This document shows, piece by piece, positions 34,681 through 43,259 of a DNA stretch of 64,000 nucleotides; the stretch's first letter is position 1; every line of letters starts with the position of its first letter. Under the pieces are notes generated by a model that saw only the letters and a program-made list of their open reading frames with translations, did not search any database and was not told where the DNA came from. The stretch covers positions 1 to 64,000 of the forward strand of contig JAEZYE010000015.1 of NCBI GenBank assembly GCA_023419315.1, in the 5' to 3' direction. A program made the position numbers and the translations under genes. The DNA comes from Pseudomonadota bacterium (GTDB lineage: Bacteria > Pseudomonadota > Gammaproteobacteria > Xanthomonadales > Xanthomonadaceae).

Positions 34681-34689
34681 TGGGATAAT
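34681..34689 (+). promoter_or_regulatory. Extended -10 promoter element of gcvT
   Basis: TGGGATAAT at 34681-34689 reads as an extended -10 (TG-N-GATAAT, 5 of 6 in the hexamer) 22 bp before gcvT. No convincing -35 is present, consistent with extended -10 promoters. A TTTTTT and GGGAGGC ribosome site follow. No glycine riboswitch fits in the 83-bp gap. Confidence 0.5.
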
Positions 34690-34711
34690 GGCGTTTTTTC
34701 CGGGAGGCGCC

Positions 34712-35818
34712 ATGCAGAAGACCATCCTCAATGAAACCCATCGCGCGCTCGGCGCCAAGATGGTCGACTTCGGCGGCTGGGACATGCCGATCCACTATGG
34801 CTCGCAGATCGAAGAACACCATCAGGTGCGTCGCGATGCCGGCATGTTCGACGTCAGCCACATGACGGTGGTCGATCTGCACGGCGCGCGCACGCGCGAG
34901 TTCCTGCGCCGCCTGCTGGCCAATTCCATCGACAAGCTCAAGGCGCCGGGCAAGGCGCTGTACTCGTGCATGCTCGACGCCGAGGGCGGTGTCATCGACG
35001 ACCTCATCGTCTATTTCATGAGCGAAGACTTCTTCCGCCTCATCGTCAACGCCGCGACCCGCGAGAAAGATCTGGCGTGGATCCGCCAGCAGGCGGCCGC
35101 GTTCGACGTGCAGATCACCGAGCGTTCCGACTTCGCGATGATCGCCGTGCAGGGCCCGACCGCCCGCCAGCGCGTGCAGAGCCTGCTGCGGGAATCCGAC
35201 CGCCCTGCGGCCGACAAGCTTGGCCGTTTCGCCGCGGTGGAAGTGCAGACCGCCGACGGCGTGCCGGTATTCCTCGCCCGCACCGGTTACACCGGTGAGG
35301 ACGGCTACGAAATCGTGCTGCCGGAAGGCAATGCGGCGGCGTTCTGGAACGCACTGCTGGAAGCCGGCGTGAAGCCGGCCGGTCTTGGCGCACGCGATAC
35401 GCTCCGCCTGGAAGCCGGCATGAATCTCTACGGACAGGACATGGACGAATCCGTATCGCCCTACGAAGCCGCGCTGGCCTGGACGATCAGCCTGGACGAA
35501 TCGCGCGACTTCATCGGCCGGACCGTGCTCGAAAAGCAGAAGGCCGCTGGTGATGCACGCCAGATGATCGGCCTGGTGATGGACGAGAAGGGCGTGCTGC
35601 GCCACGGTCAGAAGGTCATCACCGATCAGGGCGAGGGCGAAATCCTGTCCGGCACGTTCTCGCCGACCCTGGGCAAGGCGATCGCGTTCGCCCGCGTGCC
35701 GGCCGGCGCGCCGGGCCAGGTGCGCGTGGACATCCGCGGCAAGGAAGTGCCGGTACGCGTGGTGAAGTTCCCGTTCGTTCGCGAAGGCCAGGCGCAGCCC
35801 GGCGTGCTCGGCGAATGA
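34712..35818 (+). CDS. gcvT: Glycine cleavage system aminomethyltransferase (T protein)
   Basis: 368 residues, standard length. It transfers the methylene group from H-protein-bound aminomethyl to tetrahydrofolate. Recognisable parts: MVDFGGWDMPIHYGSQIEEH, FDVSHMTVVDL, DDLIVYFM, the folate-site LARTGYTGEDGYEIVLP, GLGARDTLRLEAGMNLYGQD and the C-terminal SGTFSPTLGKAIAFARV. ATG 34712 has GGGAGGC upstream. gcvH follows after 82 bp; gcvP is not next to them and must be elsewhere. Confidence 0.97.
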   Translation: MQKTILNETHRALGAKMVDFGGWDMPIHYGSQIEEHHQVRRDAGMFDVSHMTVVDLHGARTREFLRRLLANSIDKLKAPGKALYSCMLDAEGGVIDDLIVYFMSEDFFRLIVNAATREKDLAWIRQQAAAFDVQITERSDFAMIAVQGPTARQRVQSLLRESDRPAADKLGRFAAVEVQTADGVPVFLARTGYTGEDGYEIVLPEGNAAAFWNALLEAGVKPAGLGARDTLRLEAGMNLYGQDMDESVSPYEAALAWTISLDESRDFIGRTVLEKQKAAGDARQMIGLVMDEKGVLRHGQKVITDQGEGEILSGTFSPTLGKAIAFARVPAGAPGQVRVDIRGKEVPVRVVKFPFVREGQAQPGVLGE

Positions 35819-35900
35819 CGCCGCGTACTTCCGGCCTCCCCGCAAGCCGCTAAACTAGCCTCCCTTTCCCGCCAACGCACTTACATCCGGAGCAGCCAAC

Positions 35901-36296
35901 ATGAGCGAGATTCCCGGCGATCTCAAATTCCTGAAATCCCACGAATGGGCCCGCGTCGAAGGCAGTGGCCGCGTCACGGTCGGCATTTCCGATCATGCGC
36001 AGGGCCTGCTTGGCGACCTCGTCTATGTCGAACTGCCGAACGTGGGTGACCGCGTCGAAGCGGGCAACGCGAGCGCGGTGGTGGAGTCGGTCAAGGCGGC
36101 ATCGGACGTGTACAGCCCGGTGACCGGCAAGATCGTGGAGGTCAATGCGGCGCTGGCCGACAAGCCGGAGACCATCAACGAAGACGCGTACGGCGAAGGC
36201 TGGCTCTTCGTCGTCGAAGCCGAAGAGCCCGATCAGATCAACGAGCTGCTCTCGCCCGACGACTACGCGGAATTGCTGGAAGACGAGGACCACTGA
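35901..36296 (+). CDS. gcvH: Glycine cleavage system H protein
   Basis: 131 residues. The lipoyl attachment site is Lys65 in VVESVKAASDVYSPVTGK; the N-terminal KSHEWARVEG and C-terminal GWLFVVEAEEPDQINELLS are also typical. It shuttles the aminomethyl intermediate between P, T and L proteins. A weak -10 (TAAACT, 35851-35856) lies in the gap behind gcvT, so it may have its own promoter as well. A strong terminator follows. Confidence 0.97.
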   Translation: MSEIPGDLKFLKSHEWARVEGSGRVTVGISDHAQGLLGDLVYVELPNVGDRVEAGNASAVVESVKAASDVYSPVTGKIVEVNAALADKPETINEDAYGEGWLFVVEAEEPDQINELLSPDDYAELLEDEDH

Positions 36297-36322
36297 GTCT
36301 TTCCGCCACACCGCGAGACACG

Positions 36323-36351
36323 ACCGGCCGCCAATGCGGCCGGTTTTTTTT
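36323..36351 (+). terminator. Terminator after gcvH
   Basis: A perfect 9-bp stem ACCGGCCGC / GCGGCCGGT (36323-36331, 36336-36344) with loop CAAT, then T to 36351. It begins 27 bp after the gcvH stop. Confidence 0.93.
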
Positions 36352-36895
36352 CGCGCGTTCTTCACCTCTGCCGACGCGAGCCGCACGCCGTCGAAGATGC
36401 ATGACGGCGCGGCGGAAAACCGACGCGCGTCGCAGGTGCGTACATCCTCCGGCGTGGTGGAAGTCGGTCAGTGGACATGCGTTCGACGGATGCGCCGTAC
36501 CTCGATAACCGTCGTTTCCGTTGCTCCGATCGCACCGCACGCGATGTCGAACCGCGTGTCGAACGGGCGAACAACCGGAAAAATTCTTGCGCAAATCCGC
36601 GCAAACGAGCTTGTGCAACGCCCACAACCCGGCCGTTCGTCAGGATTTTTTTTGCTGTCGTTTCAGCCGTGCCGACTGTCGTTCGTACGGTTCGAAGGAC
36701 GTGCGGAAGAACAGCGACGATGCGGTGCGAAAGTGGCTCCGCAAAAAAAATGATGCGTTTTTCCCGCGTTTTTTTTCAACAAGGTTTTCAGGCGACGATG
36801 GGATGCGGTGTGCCGGCATGCTGTCGGCCGAGTGCATGGAAGGAAGTCGGTGGCGGACATTGCGACAGGCGGCTGAATTTTTTTTTTCAAAAGTG
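36352..36895. other. Non-coding stretch with A/T homopolymer tracts
   Basis: No credible gene is visible on either strand. In an otherwise GC-rich genome it holds runs of T8 (36646-36653), A8 (36743-36750), T8 (36769-36776) and T10 (36878-36887), plus shorter ones. Such tracts can bend DNA or bind xenogeneic silencers; they lack stems before them, so I do not call them terminators. The stretch lies between the gcvH terminator and the promoter-like sequence of the histone-like gene. Confidence 0.6.
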
Positions 36896-36924
36896 TTGAC
36901 ACGTCCAAAAAGCGTGATTAGGTT
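36896..36924 (+). promoter_or_regulatory. Possible promoter of the histone H1-like transcript
   Basis: A perfect TTGACA (36896-36901) directly follows the T10 tract, an UP-element-like setting. At a 17-bp spacing the -10 would be TTAGGT (36919-36924), a poor match, so the -10 is uncertain. If right, the mRNA leader is about 350 nt. Confidence 0.45.
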
Positions 36925-37066
36925 TCGCGCAGCAGACAGATGCTGCGGAAGCGAGTGAGTCGGATCAATACGACAGCGCGAACGACAACAAGGCCCATCG
37001 TCCCAGCCCAGGTAGCGGCGGACGCAGGCATCGCTTCCCCCGAAAAAACGTCCCGAAATTTCCTGG

Positions 37067-37226
37067 CACCTGCTTCGCGAGTCGAAGCGGGTGTTTGCGT
37101 ATTTGTAGGGGACCACGTCAGAAGGGTCCCTCCAATAAATCCGGTTCAACGCGCCTGGCGCGTCGACGGTTGCCTGCGGGTCCGACTCCCGCGGCTGATT
37201 CCGCAACTGGGCCTGCCTTCGGGCAG
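37067..37226 (+). ncRNA. Structured leader or small RNA upstream of the histone H1-like gene
   Basis: Five hairpins fall within 160 nt on the plus strand: an 11-bp stem at 37067-37093 (CACCTGCTTCG with CGAAGCGGGTG, one G-T pair), GGGACC/GGTCCC at 37109-37130, ACGCG/CGCGT at 37149-37163, GCGGG/CCCGC at 37176-37192, and CTGCC-TTCG-GGCAG at 37213-37226. The Shine-Dalgarno GAGGAG of the histone-like gene follows about 40 nt later. The fourth hairpin resembles a tRNA T-arm but no tRNA can be folded around it. It may be a regulatory 5' UTR or an independent small RNA; I cannot assign a known class. Confidence 0.45.
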
Positions 37227-37279
37227 AGGTGTCGCATCCCGATTTACCTAATCCAAGTTCACTGACGAGGAGCCATCCC

Positions 37280-37720
37280 ATGGCAATGAAGAAAGCTGCT
37301 AAGAAGAAACCTGCCAAGAAGGCCGCCAAGAAGGCGACCAAGAAGGCAGCCGCCAAGAAGACCGTGAAGAAGGTCGCCAAGAAGGCCGCCAAGAAGGCGA
37401 CCAAGAAGGCCGCGGCCAAGAAGACCGTGAAGAAGGCTGCGAAGAAGGTTGCCAAGAAGGCCACCAAGAAGGCTGCCAAGAAGACCACCAAGAAGACCGC
37501 GAAGAAGGCTGCCAAGAAAGTAGCCCGCAAGCCTGCCAAGAAGGCTGCGAAGAAGACCGCGAAGAAGGCCGCCAAGAAGACCGTGAAAAAGGCTGCCAAG
37601 AAGGCCGCCAAGAAGCCGGCCAAGAAGGCTGCGAAGAAGGCCGCCAAGAAGCCTGCCCGCAAGTCCAAGAAGAAAGCGGCTCCGGTCGCGCTGCCGGCCA
37701 CCCCGGCTCCGCTGATCTAA
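37280..37720 (+). CDS. Lysine/alanine-rich histone H1-like protein
   Basis: 146 residues made of tandem KKAAKK-type units (KKAAKK, KKATKK, KKTVKK, KKPAKK, roughly every 4-5 residues), ending in a short neutral tail APVALPATPAPLI. This is the composition of bacterial histone H1-like nucleoid proteins, related to the C-terminal tail of eukaryotic H1, which bind DNA non-specifically. ATG 37280 has GAGGAG seven bases upstream; ATG 37286 is an alternative. Lys codons are strongly biased to AAG. The repeat DNA is prone to slippage, so length may vary between strains. Confidence 0.9.
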   Translation: MAMKKAAKKKPAKKAAKKATKKAAAKKTVKKVAKKAAKKATKKAAAKKTVKKAAKKVAKKATKKAAKKTTKKTAKKAAKKVARKPAKKAAKKTAKKAAKKTVKKAAKKAAKKPAKKAAKKAAKKPARKSKKKAAPVALPATPAPLI

Positions 37721-37748
37721 GCCAACCCCGATTAGCCGTATCCATCAG

Positions 37749-37785
37749 ACTCTCTCCCTGTGCCCAGCAGGGGGAGAGTTTTTTT
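37749..37785 (+). terminator. Terminator after the histone H1-like gene
   Basis: A 12-bp stem (37749-37760 with 37768-37779, one G-T pair), a 7-nt loop, then seven T. It starts 28 bp after the stop. Confidence 0.92.
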
Positions 37786-37874
37786 ATGCGCGTACATCGC
37801 CAGCGCCATCGGGTCGCGTCGCGGATTGACGGCGCAGCGACTAAGCTGGCGCCTTCGTCTTCGGAGTGCTGCGC

Positions 37875-38411
37875 ATGAAGTTGCTCAAATGGAGCCTGGG
37901 CTCGCTGATGCTGGTCGGTGTGCTGTTCGTCGTCGGCGGCCTGTTGTTGCCGGCGCGGACGCACGTTGAACGCAGCGTGCTTGTCGAGCGCCCGGCTGCG
38001 GATGTGTTCCGCACTCTGAATTCCTTCCAGCGCTTCAACGAATGGTCACCCTGGTTTGCGGCGGATCCGCAGGCCAAGTACAGCTATGACGGTTCCGGCG
38101 AAGGCGTCGGTGCACGCATGGCCTGGTCAGGCAATCGCGCGGTCGGCAGCGGAAGCCAGGAGATCATCGAGAGCCACGCGCCGGACCGCATCGTCGTGGC
38201 GCTCGACTTCGGTGGCTCGATGGCAACGGCCACCTATCGCCTCGTTGCCAAGGGCGACGCCACGCAGGTGACCTGGAGCTTCGACACCGATCACGGCTTC
38301 AATCCGCTGGAGCGGTGGTTCGGCCTGATGTTCGAGCAGATGATCGGCAACGACTACGAAAGCGGGCTGGCTCGTCTCAAGACGATGCTGGAGCAACCCG
38401 GTACGCGTTGA
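37875..38411 (+). CDS. Membrane-anchored SRPBCC (START-like) protein
   Basis: 178 residues from ATG 37875, which has GGAG eight bases upstream. One N-terminal hydrophobic segment (about 4-26, WSLGSLMLVGVLFVVGGLLL), then an SRPBCC fold: VERSVLVERPAADVFRTLN, FNEWSPWFAADPQAKYSYDG, and a C-terminal helix LERWFGLMFEQMIGNDYESG followed by LARLKTML. Such polyketide-cyclase-like proteins bind hydrophobic small molecules; the ligand here is unknown. Confidence 0.8.
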   Translation: MKLLKWSLGSLMLVGVLFVVGGLLLPARTHVERSVLVERPAADVFRTLNSFQRFNEWSPWFAADPQAKYSYDGSGEGVGARMAWSGNRAVGSGSQEIIESHAPDRIVVALDFGGSMATATYRLVAKGDATQVTWSFDTDHGFNPLERWFGLMFEQMIGNDYESGLARLKTMLEQPGTR

Positions 38412-38426
38412 CGGAGGAGTGCCTGC

Positions 38427-38445
38427 CCGGCGCGGGTTGCGCCGG
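38427..38445. terminator. Hairpin between convergent genes
   Basis: CCGGCGC (38427-38433) and GCGCCGG (38439-38445) form a perfect 7-bp stem with a 5-nt loop between the SRPBCC gene and the converging serine hydrolase. There is no T tract on either side, so bidirectional termination is only possible. Confidence 0.4.
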
Positions 38446-38459
38446 AGCGGGCGGATGAC

Positions 38460-39839
38460 TCAGCGCGGCGATGCCGTCGCCTGGCTCGCACTGCCACCGC
38501 CGCTGTTGTCGGCCGGCACGGTGGAATCTGCCATCAGCAGATCGCTGGTATCCATTGGCGTATCGAGCCATTGCTGCGGGGGCAGGCTCATCGCGCGATC
38601 CAGGATCGTGGGCAGCAAACCGGACGGCACGGAACTGTCGCTGTTCCAGAGCAGCGCAATGCCGAAGTCGCGTTCGGGCAGCAGCGCGACCATGCCGCGA
38701 TAGCCCTGCACGGCGCCGGCATGGAACACCACCGGATGGCCGGCGTAATCGAACACGCGCCAGCCCAGTGCGTAGCTGGCCGAATAGATGCGATCCCGGC
38801 GCCAGCCCGAACGCAGTTCGCCCGGCGTGGAAACCAGCGGCGCGTGCAGCGTCGCCAGCAAAGGCGCGGGCAGGACATCGGGGCGATGGCCGGTCTGCGC
38901 GACCAGCCACTGCGCCATGTCGCTGATGCTTGCATTGACGCCGGCCGCGGGCGCCAGTCGGTAGTAGGTCGGTTTCGGCGAGAGCGCGACCCAACCGTTG
39001 CGGCTGCGCACATGCGGACGAGCCCAGCGCGCGCTGTTCTCGATGCCGGCCAGCCCGAGGCTCGCGTCGTTCATGCCGAGTGGCTTGAAGATGCGTTTGT
39101 CGACCGCCTGTTCGTAGAAGCCGCCCGTCGCCGCGAACACCACGTCACCCAGCACGCTGAAGGCGACGTTCTGGTACGCGTAGCATTGTCCCGGCAGGCA
39201 GTTCATCGGCGCATCGGCCAGCTTCTGCGTGACGGTGTAGTAGTCCGCATTGCCTTCGATGTCGCGATCGAAAGCGTTGTGCGCGCGCAGGCCCACGCGG
39301 TGGCTCAGCAGGTCGGCGACGGTGACGCGCTGCGTCGCCAGCGGATCACTGAGGCGGAAGCTGGGGACGTAATCGGAAACCCGGCTGTCCCAGCGCAGCG
39401 AGCCGTCGTTGACCAGCAGGCCCGCCAGCGTGCCGGCGAACGCCTTGGACAGCGACGCCAGGCGGAACACGGTGTGCGAATCGATGGCCTGGGGCGCAGC
39501 GACATCGGTAACGCCATAACCCTTCGCGCTCAGCACGCGTCCGTTGTGGACGATGGCCATGGCCAGGCCGGGCACGCGTTCGCCCAGCGTCAGTTGCTGG
39601 GCGAGTGCCTCGAACTGGGCGACGTTGAAGTCGGCGGGCAGCGCGGTCGCGGCCATCGCCTGGCTGCTGACCGCGTTGGCCGACAGCGACGTGGGCAGTG
39701 CGCGGCTGGCGGTCGCGGCATGGAGTTCGCCGGTTGTCGCGGGAGTCTGTGCAGTGGAGGCCAGCGTCAACGGGATCAGGAGCCCGAGCAACCCGAAACG
39801 CATTGAGCGCAGTGGCCGCCGAAGTTCTTTCGTTTTCAT
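38460..39839 (-). CDS. Serine hydrolase of the beta-lactamase class C family
   Basis: 459 residues from ATG 39839. N-terminal signal or anchor (GLLGLLIPLTLASTAQ), then the penicillin-binding fold: nucleophile Ser129 in FRLASLSKAFAGTL (SxxK), Tyr in CYAYQNVAFSV (YxN), and VVFHAGAVQGYRG in place of the KTG box. LLSHRVGLRAHNAFD is also typical. The HAG variant is common in esterase and D-aminopeptidase members, so I would not call it a beta-lactamase. Likely periplasmic. The GMC gene lies upstream on the same strand, 137 bp away. Confidence 0.88.
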   Translation of the reverse strand: MKTKELRRPLRSMRFGLLGLLIPLTLASTAQTPATTGELHAATASRALPTSLSANAVSSQAMAATALPADFNVAQFEALAQQLTLGERVPGLAMAIVHNGRVLSAKGYGVTDVAAPQAIDSHTVFRLASLSKAFAGTLAGLLVNDGSLRWDSRVSDYVPSFRLSDPLATQRVTVADLLSHRVGLRAHNAFDRDIEGNADYYTVTQKLADAPMNCLPGQCYAYQNVAFSVLGDVVFAATGGFYEQAVDKRIFKPLGMNDASLGLAGIENSARWARPHVRSRNGWVALSPKPTYYRLAPAAGVNASISDMAQWLVAQTGHRPDVLPAPLLATLHAPLVSTPGELRSGWRRDRIYSASYALGWRVFDYAGHPVVFHAGAVQGYRGMVALLPERDFGIALLWNSDSSVPSGLLPTILDRAMSLPPQQWLDTPMDTSDLLMADSTVPADNSGGGSASQATASPR

Positions 39840-39976
39840 GGACTGAAGGCCTGTCACGGTGGCTGCCGCGATAATAGTTCGCGCTCAGTGAATGCACAAA
39901 TCGCGTCAAGATCTGCGCGCATGTTGTTCATCGAGTTGAAGATTGGCGTGCGCGCGGTCGCATTTCACACGCCTGT

Positions 39977-41596
39977 TCAGTCCGCTTTTCCCGACTCCGG
40001 CGAGGTTCCTGCAAGGACGGTGCCGCGGATCAGATCAGCGCAACGCTCGGCGATCATCATCGTTGGCGCATTGGTGTTGCCGCCCACCAGCCGGGGCATC
40101 ACGGAGGCATCCACGACCCGCAGTCCGTCCACGCCGCGTACGCGCAGCGTCGCATCCACGACGGCCAGCGGATCGCCGCCCATCCGACAGGTGCCGATCG
40201 GGTGGTACACGGTTTCGGCCTTGGCGCGGATGAAGGCCACCAGTTCGGCGTCGGAAAGATCATCGCGCGAGGGATGCAGCGGTGCGCCGCGGTAGGCATC
40301 GAAGGCGGGTTGCGCGAACAGCGTGCGCGACAGGCGCGCGCACTCCAGCATCATCTTCAGATCGAAGCCGCCTTCGTCCGAAAGGTAGTTCGCTTCAATG
40401 CGTGCATGCGTGCGCGGATTGGCGTCCTGCAAGCGGATTCGGCCGCGACTGCGTGGGCGCAGGAAGCAGGCATGCACGGTGTAGCCATCACCGGGCAGGC
40501 GATTGCGGCCGTGGTCGTCCAGCATTGCCGGCACGAAATGCAACTGGATGTCGGCGCGTTCATCGGGAGCAAGCGGCGAGCGGACGAACGCGCCGGCCTC
40601 GGCGATGTTGCTCGTGCCGGGGCCCCGGCGTCCGCGCAGGAAGTAATTGAAGGCCGTCGCCAGTTCGCTCGCGCGATCGTAGGTGATGCGCTGCGTGCAA
40701 CGCTGCAGCGTGCAGATGTCCAAGTGATCCTGCAGGTTGCCGCCCACGCCGGGCAGATCCACGCGCACGTCGATGCCGTGTTCGCGCAGGTGATCGCCCG
40801 GACCGATTCCCGACAGCATCAGAAGCTGAGGGGAATTGATCGCACCGCCGCACAGCAATAGCTCGGCGCTTGCGTGTGCCTGGTGCTCCCGGCCGCGATG
40901 GGCAAAGGCCACGCCGACCGCGCGGGCTCCGTCCAGAAGGATGCGGCGCACGAGCGTGCCGGTGCGTACATGCAGATTCGGGCGCGTGCGCGCCGGGACG
41001 AGATAGGCCGACGCGGCCGAACAACGCGCGCCGTCCTTCTGGGTCACCTGGTAGAGGCCGAAGCCGGGTTGCGACGGTCCGTTGAAGTCGGCATTGCGCG
41101 CGTAACCAGCCTGCACGCCGGCCTCGACGAACGCTCGCGAAAGCGGATTGACGTAGCGCGGATCGGACACGCCCAGTGGACCGTCGCCGCCGTGCAAGGC
41201 ATCGCCGCCGCGCGTATTGCCCTCCGAGCGCTTGAAGTAAGGCAGCACGTTGCTCCAGTTCCAGCCGGATGCGCCTTCGGCATCCCATTCGTCGTAATCG
41301 GCGGGAACGCCGCGCACGTAGCACATCGCGTTGATCGAGCTGGAACCACCGAGCACCTTGCCGCGTGGCCACCACAAGCGCCGGCCATCGAGGTGCGGCT
41401 CCGGTGCGGTGTCGTAGTTCCAGTTGATGCTCTTCAGTCCGACCAGCTTCGCCAATCCCGCCGGCATGTGGATGAAGGGATGCCAGTCGCGCGGGCCGGC
41501 TTCCAGCAGCAGCACGCGGCAATCGGGATCTTCCGTCAGGCGATGGGCGAGGACGCAGCCGGCGGAGCCGGCGCCGATGATGATGTAGTCGTACAC
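39977..41596 (-). CDS. GMC family oxidoreductase (choline dehydrogenase-like)
   Basis: 539 residues, FAD-dependent. The N-terminal Rossmann motif is YIIIGAGSAGCVLAHRLTED; GMC signatures are WPRGKVLGGSSSINAM (near 80) and GAINSPQLLMLSGIG (near 255). The catalytic His is in VYHPIGTCRMGG near residue 465, and the last motif is VVDASVMPRLVGGNTNAPTM. The family oxidises alcohols; the substrate cannot be told, and no betaine pathway genes are adjacent. Divergent from the nucleotide-transporter-like gene. Confidence 0.92.
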   Translation of the reverse strand: MYDYIIIGAGSAGCVLAHRLTEDPDCRVLLLEAGPRDWHPFIHMPAGLAKLVGLKSINWNYDTAPEPHLDGRRLWWPRGKVLGGSSSINAMCYVRGVPADYDEWDAEGASGWNWSNVLPYFKRSEGNTRGGDALHGGDGPLGVSDPRYVNPLSRAFVEAGVQAGYARNADFNGPSQPGFGLYQVTQKDGARCSAASAYLVPARTRPNLHVRTGTLVRRILLDGARAVGVAFAHRGREHQAHASAELLLCGGAINSPQLLMLSGIGPGDHLREHGIDVRVDLPGVGGNLQDHLDICTLQRCTQRITYDRASELATAFNYFLRGRRGPGTSNIAEAGAFVRSPLAPDERADIQLHFVPAMLDDHGRNRLPGDGYTVHACFLRPRSRGRIRLQDANPRTHARIEANYLSDEGGFDLKMMLECARLSRTLFAQPAFDAYRGAPLHPSRDDLSDAELVAFIRAKAETVYHPIGTCRMGGDPLAVVDATLRVRGVDGLRVVDASVMPRLVGGNTNAPTMMIAERCADLIRGTVLAGTSPESGKAD

Positions 41597-41806
41597 ACAC
41601 AGGCCTGCAACCGAGATCGCTCGACGCTATCGGCCCGCCATAGAGCAATTGCTCTGCCTGTGCCGGCTGGCGCGGAGGCCACGAAGCGATGCAAATTCCC
41701 GCCGCACGCGCGTGCGGAAAAAGCTGGCGATGTTGCAGTGCATCGGATACCTTGCGCGCGTGTCGTCGGCGTGCGCCGGCGTGTCCGCGGGCCCCAAGCG
41801 AACCGA

Positions 41807-43174
41807 ATGACTCCTACCGGTCAGAACGAATCCCGACCCGCCGGCTTCCGCCAGGTGATCGCGCAACTCGGAGTGGATTCGCCCGCGTTGTGGTGGTCGC
41901 TGCTGTACTTCTTCTGCCTGCTCAGCGGTTACTACGTGCTGCGTCCGGTCCGCGATGCAATGGGGGCTTCGGGCGACGTGCTGGCGGTGTTTCCGGCGCG
42001 CATGGTCGAGTGGGCGGCGCGGGGTGGAATCAATCTCAAGGAGTTCACCCTGCAGGTGCTGTTCACCGGCACGTTCTTCTGCATGGTCCTGCTGCAACCG
42101 TTGTACGGCGCGCTGGTGTCGCGGTTCCCGCGGCGGGTCTTCCTGCCGCTGGTGTACCTGGCCTTCATTGCGTGCCTGTTCGCCTTCCACTGGGCGTTCC
42201 GGAACGAAATGCCGGGTCGTGGCGCCGTGTTCTTCATCTGGGTCGCGGTGTTCAATCTGTTCGCGGTGTCCGTGTTCTGGAGCTTCATGGCGGACGTGTT
42301 CGACAACGACAACGCGAAGAAGGTGTACGGGTACATCGGCGCGGGTGGCACGATCGGTGCGCTGGTCGGGCCGACGATCACGAACCTGCTGGTCGAACGC
42401 ATCGGCGTGGGCAACCTGTTGCTGGTTTCGGCGCTGTTCCTGGCGGCCTGCCTGGTCTGCATCCTGCGGTTGCGGCCTTGGGCGATTCGCCGCGAGCAGC
42501 GCAATCACGAGGCCAGCGGCGAAGAGGCGATGGGGGGCTCGATACTGGCCGGTCTGCGGCGCGTCTGGAGCGAGCCGCTGCTGCGTGCGCTGGCCATGCT
42601 CATGTTCTTCGGCGTCGGCGTCGGCACGCTGCTCTACAACGAGCAGGCCGCGATCGCCCGCAACCTGGTCCAGGACGCCGAACGCACGGCCTTCTACGCG
42701 CGTCTCGACGCCGGCATCAACCTGCTGACGATCATCGTGCAGGTGTTCCTGACGCGCTGGTTGCTGCGCCGCTTCGGCATCGCGCCGCTGCTCATCATCC
42801 CCGCCGCGGCCATCCTGATCGGCTTCGGCATCCTGACCGCATCGCCGCTGCCGATGCTGATCTGGATCGTGCAGGTGATGACGCGCGCCGGCGAGTTCTC
42901 GTTGTCGAAGCCGGCGCGGGAAACGTTGTACACGCGGGTGGATCGCGAATCCCGCTACAAGGCCAAGGCCGTCATCGATACGGTCATCTATCGCGCCGGT
43001 GACCTGAGCTTTGTCTGGCTCCACAAGGCATTGGCGGCGTTCGGCTCCAGCGTCGTGTTCGCGGCCGGCATCGGCGTGGCGGCGGGCATGAGCCTGGGCG
43101 CGTGGCGCGTCATCCAGGCGCAGCGCCGGATCCCGGAATCCACTGCCGAACGTGCCAAGGAGCAGGCCGCGTGA
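41807..43174 (+). CDS. NTP/NDP exchange transporter-like membrane protein
   Basis: 455 residues from ATG 41807 with about 12 membrane segments. The early motif LYFFCLLSGYYVLRPVRDAMG is characteristic of TLC/Npt-type ATP:ADP antiporter-like proteins, and KKVYGYIGAGGTIGALVGPT is also typical. True ATP thieves are found in obligate intracellular bacteria; free-living proteobacteria carry related proteins of unknown substrate, often annotated as MFS. No intracellular lifestyle is implied by this gene alone. Confidence 0.75.
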   Translation: MTPTGQNESRPAGFRQVIAQLGVDSPALWWSLLYFFCLLSGYYVLRPVRDAMGASGDVLAVFPARMVEWAARGGINLKEFTLQVLFTGTFFCMVLLQPLYGALVSRFPRRVFLPLVYLAFIACLFAFHWAFRNEMPGRGAVFFIWVAVFNLFAVSVFWSFMADVFDNDNAKKVYGYIGAGGTIGALVGPTITNLLVERIGVGNLLLVSALFLAACLVCILRLRPWAIRREQRNHEASGEEAMGGSILAGLRRVWSEPLLRALAMLMFFGVGVGTLLYNEQAAIARNLVQDAERTAFYARLDAGINLLTIIVQVFLTRWLLRRFGIAPLLIIPAAAILIGFGILTASPLPMLIWIVQVMTRAGEFSLSKPARETLYTRVDRESRYKAKAVIDTVIYRAGDLSFVWLHKALAAFGSSVVFAAGIGVAAGMSLGAWRVIQAQRRIPESTAERAKEQAA

Positions 43175-43259
43175 CACCGGGCCGCGCAACGACCGTTCGT
43201 CGCTTTGCTTCGATGTTCGACCAGTCGTCCGCCTTCTCTCACATCCCGAGGAAGTCTTC

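Noticed and set aside
36352..36895. Small genes or tail-to-tail terminators in the A/T tract region
   Set aside because: Short open frames here have no ribosome sites or recognisable products, and the T tracts are not preceded by stems.
37176..37192. tRNA T-arm-like hairpin GCGGG-TCCGACT-CCCGC
   Set aside because: No matching acceptor, D or anticodon arms can be found at tRNA spacing, the loop is TCC rather than TTC, and no tmRNA 5' part is present nearby.
38460..39839. A true class C beta-lactamase
   Set aside because: SxxK and YxN are present, but the KTG box is replaced by HAG, which is more typical of esterase or peptidase members.
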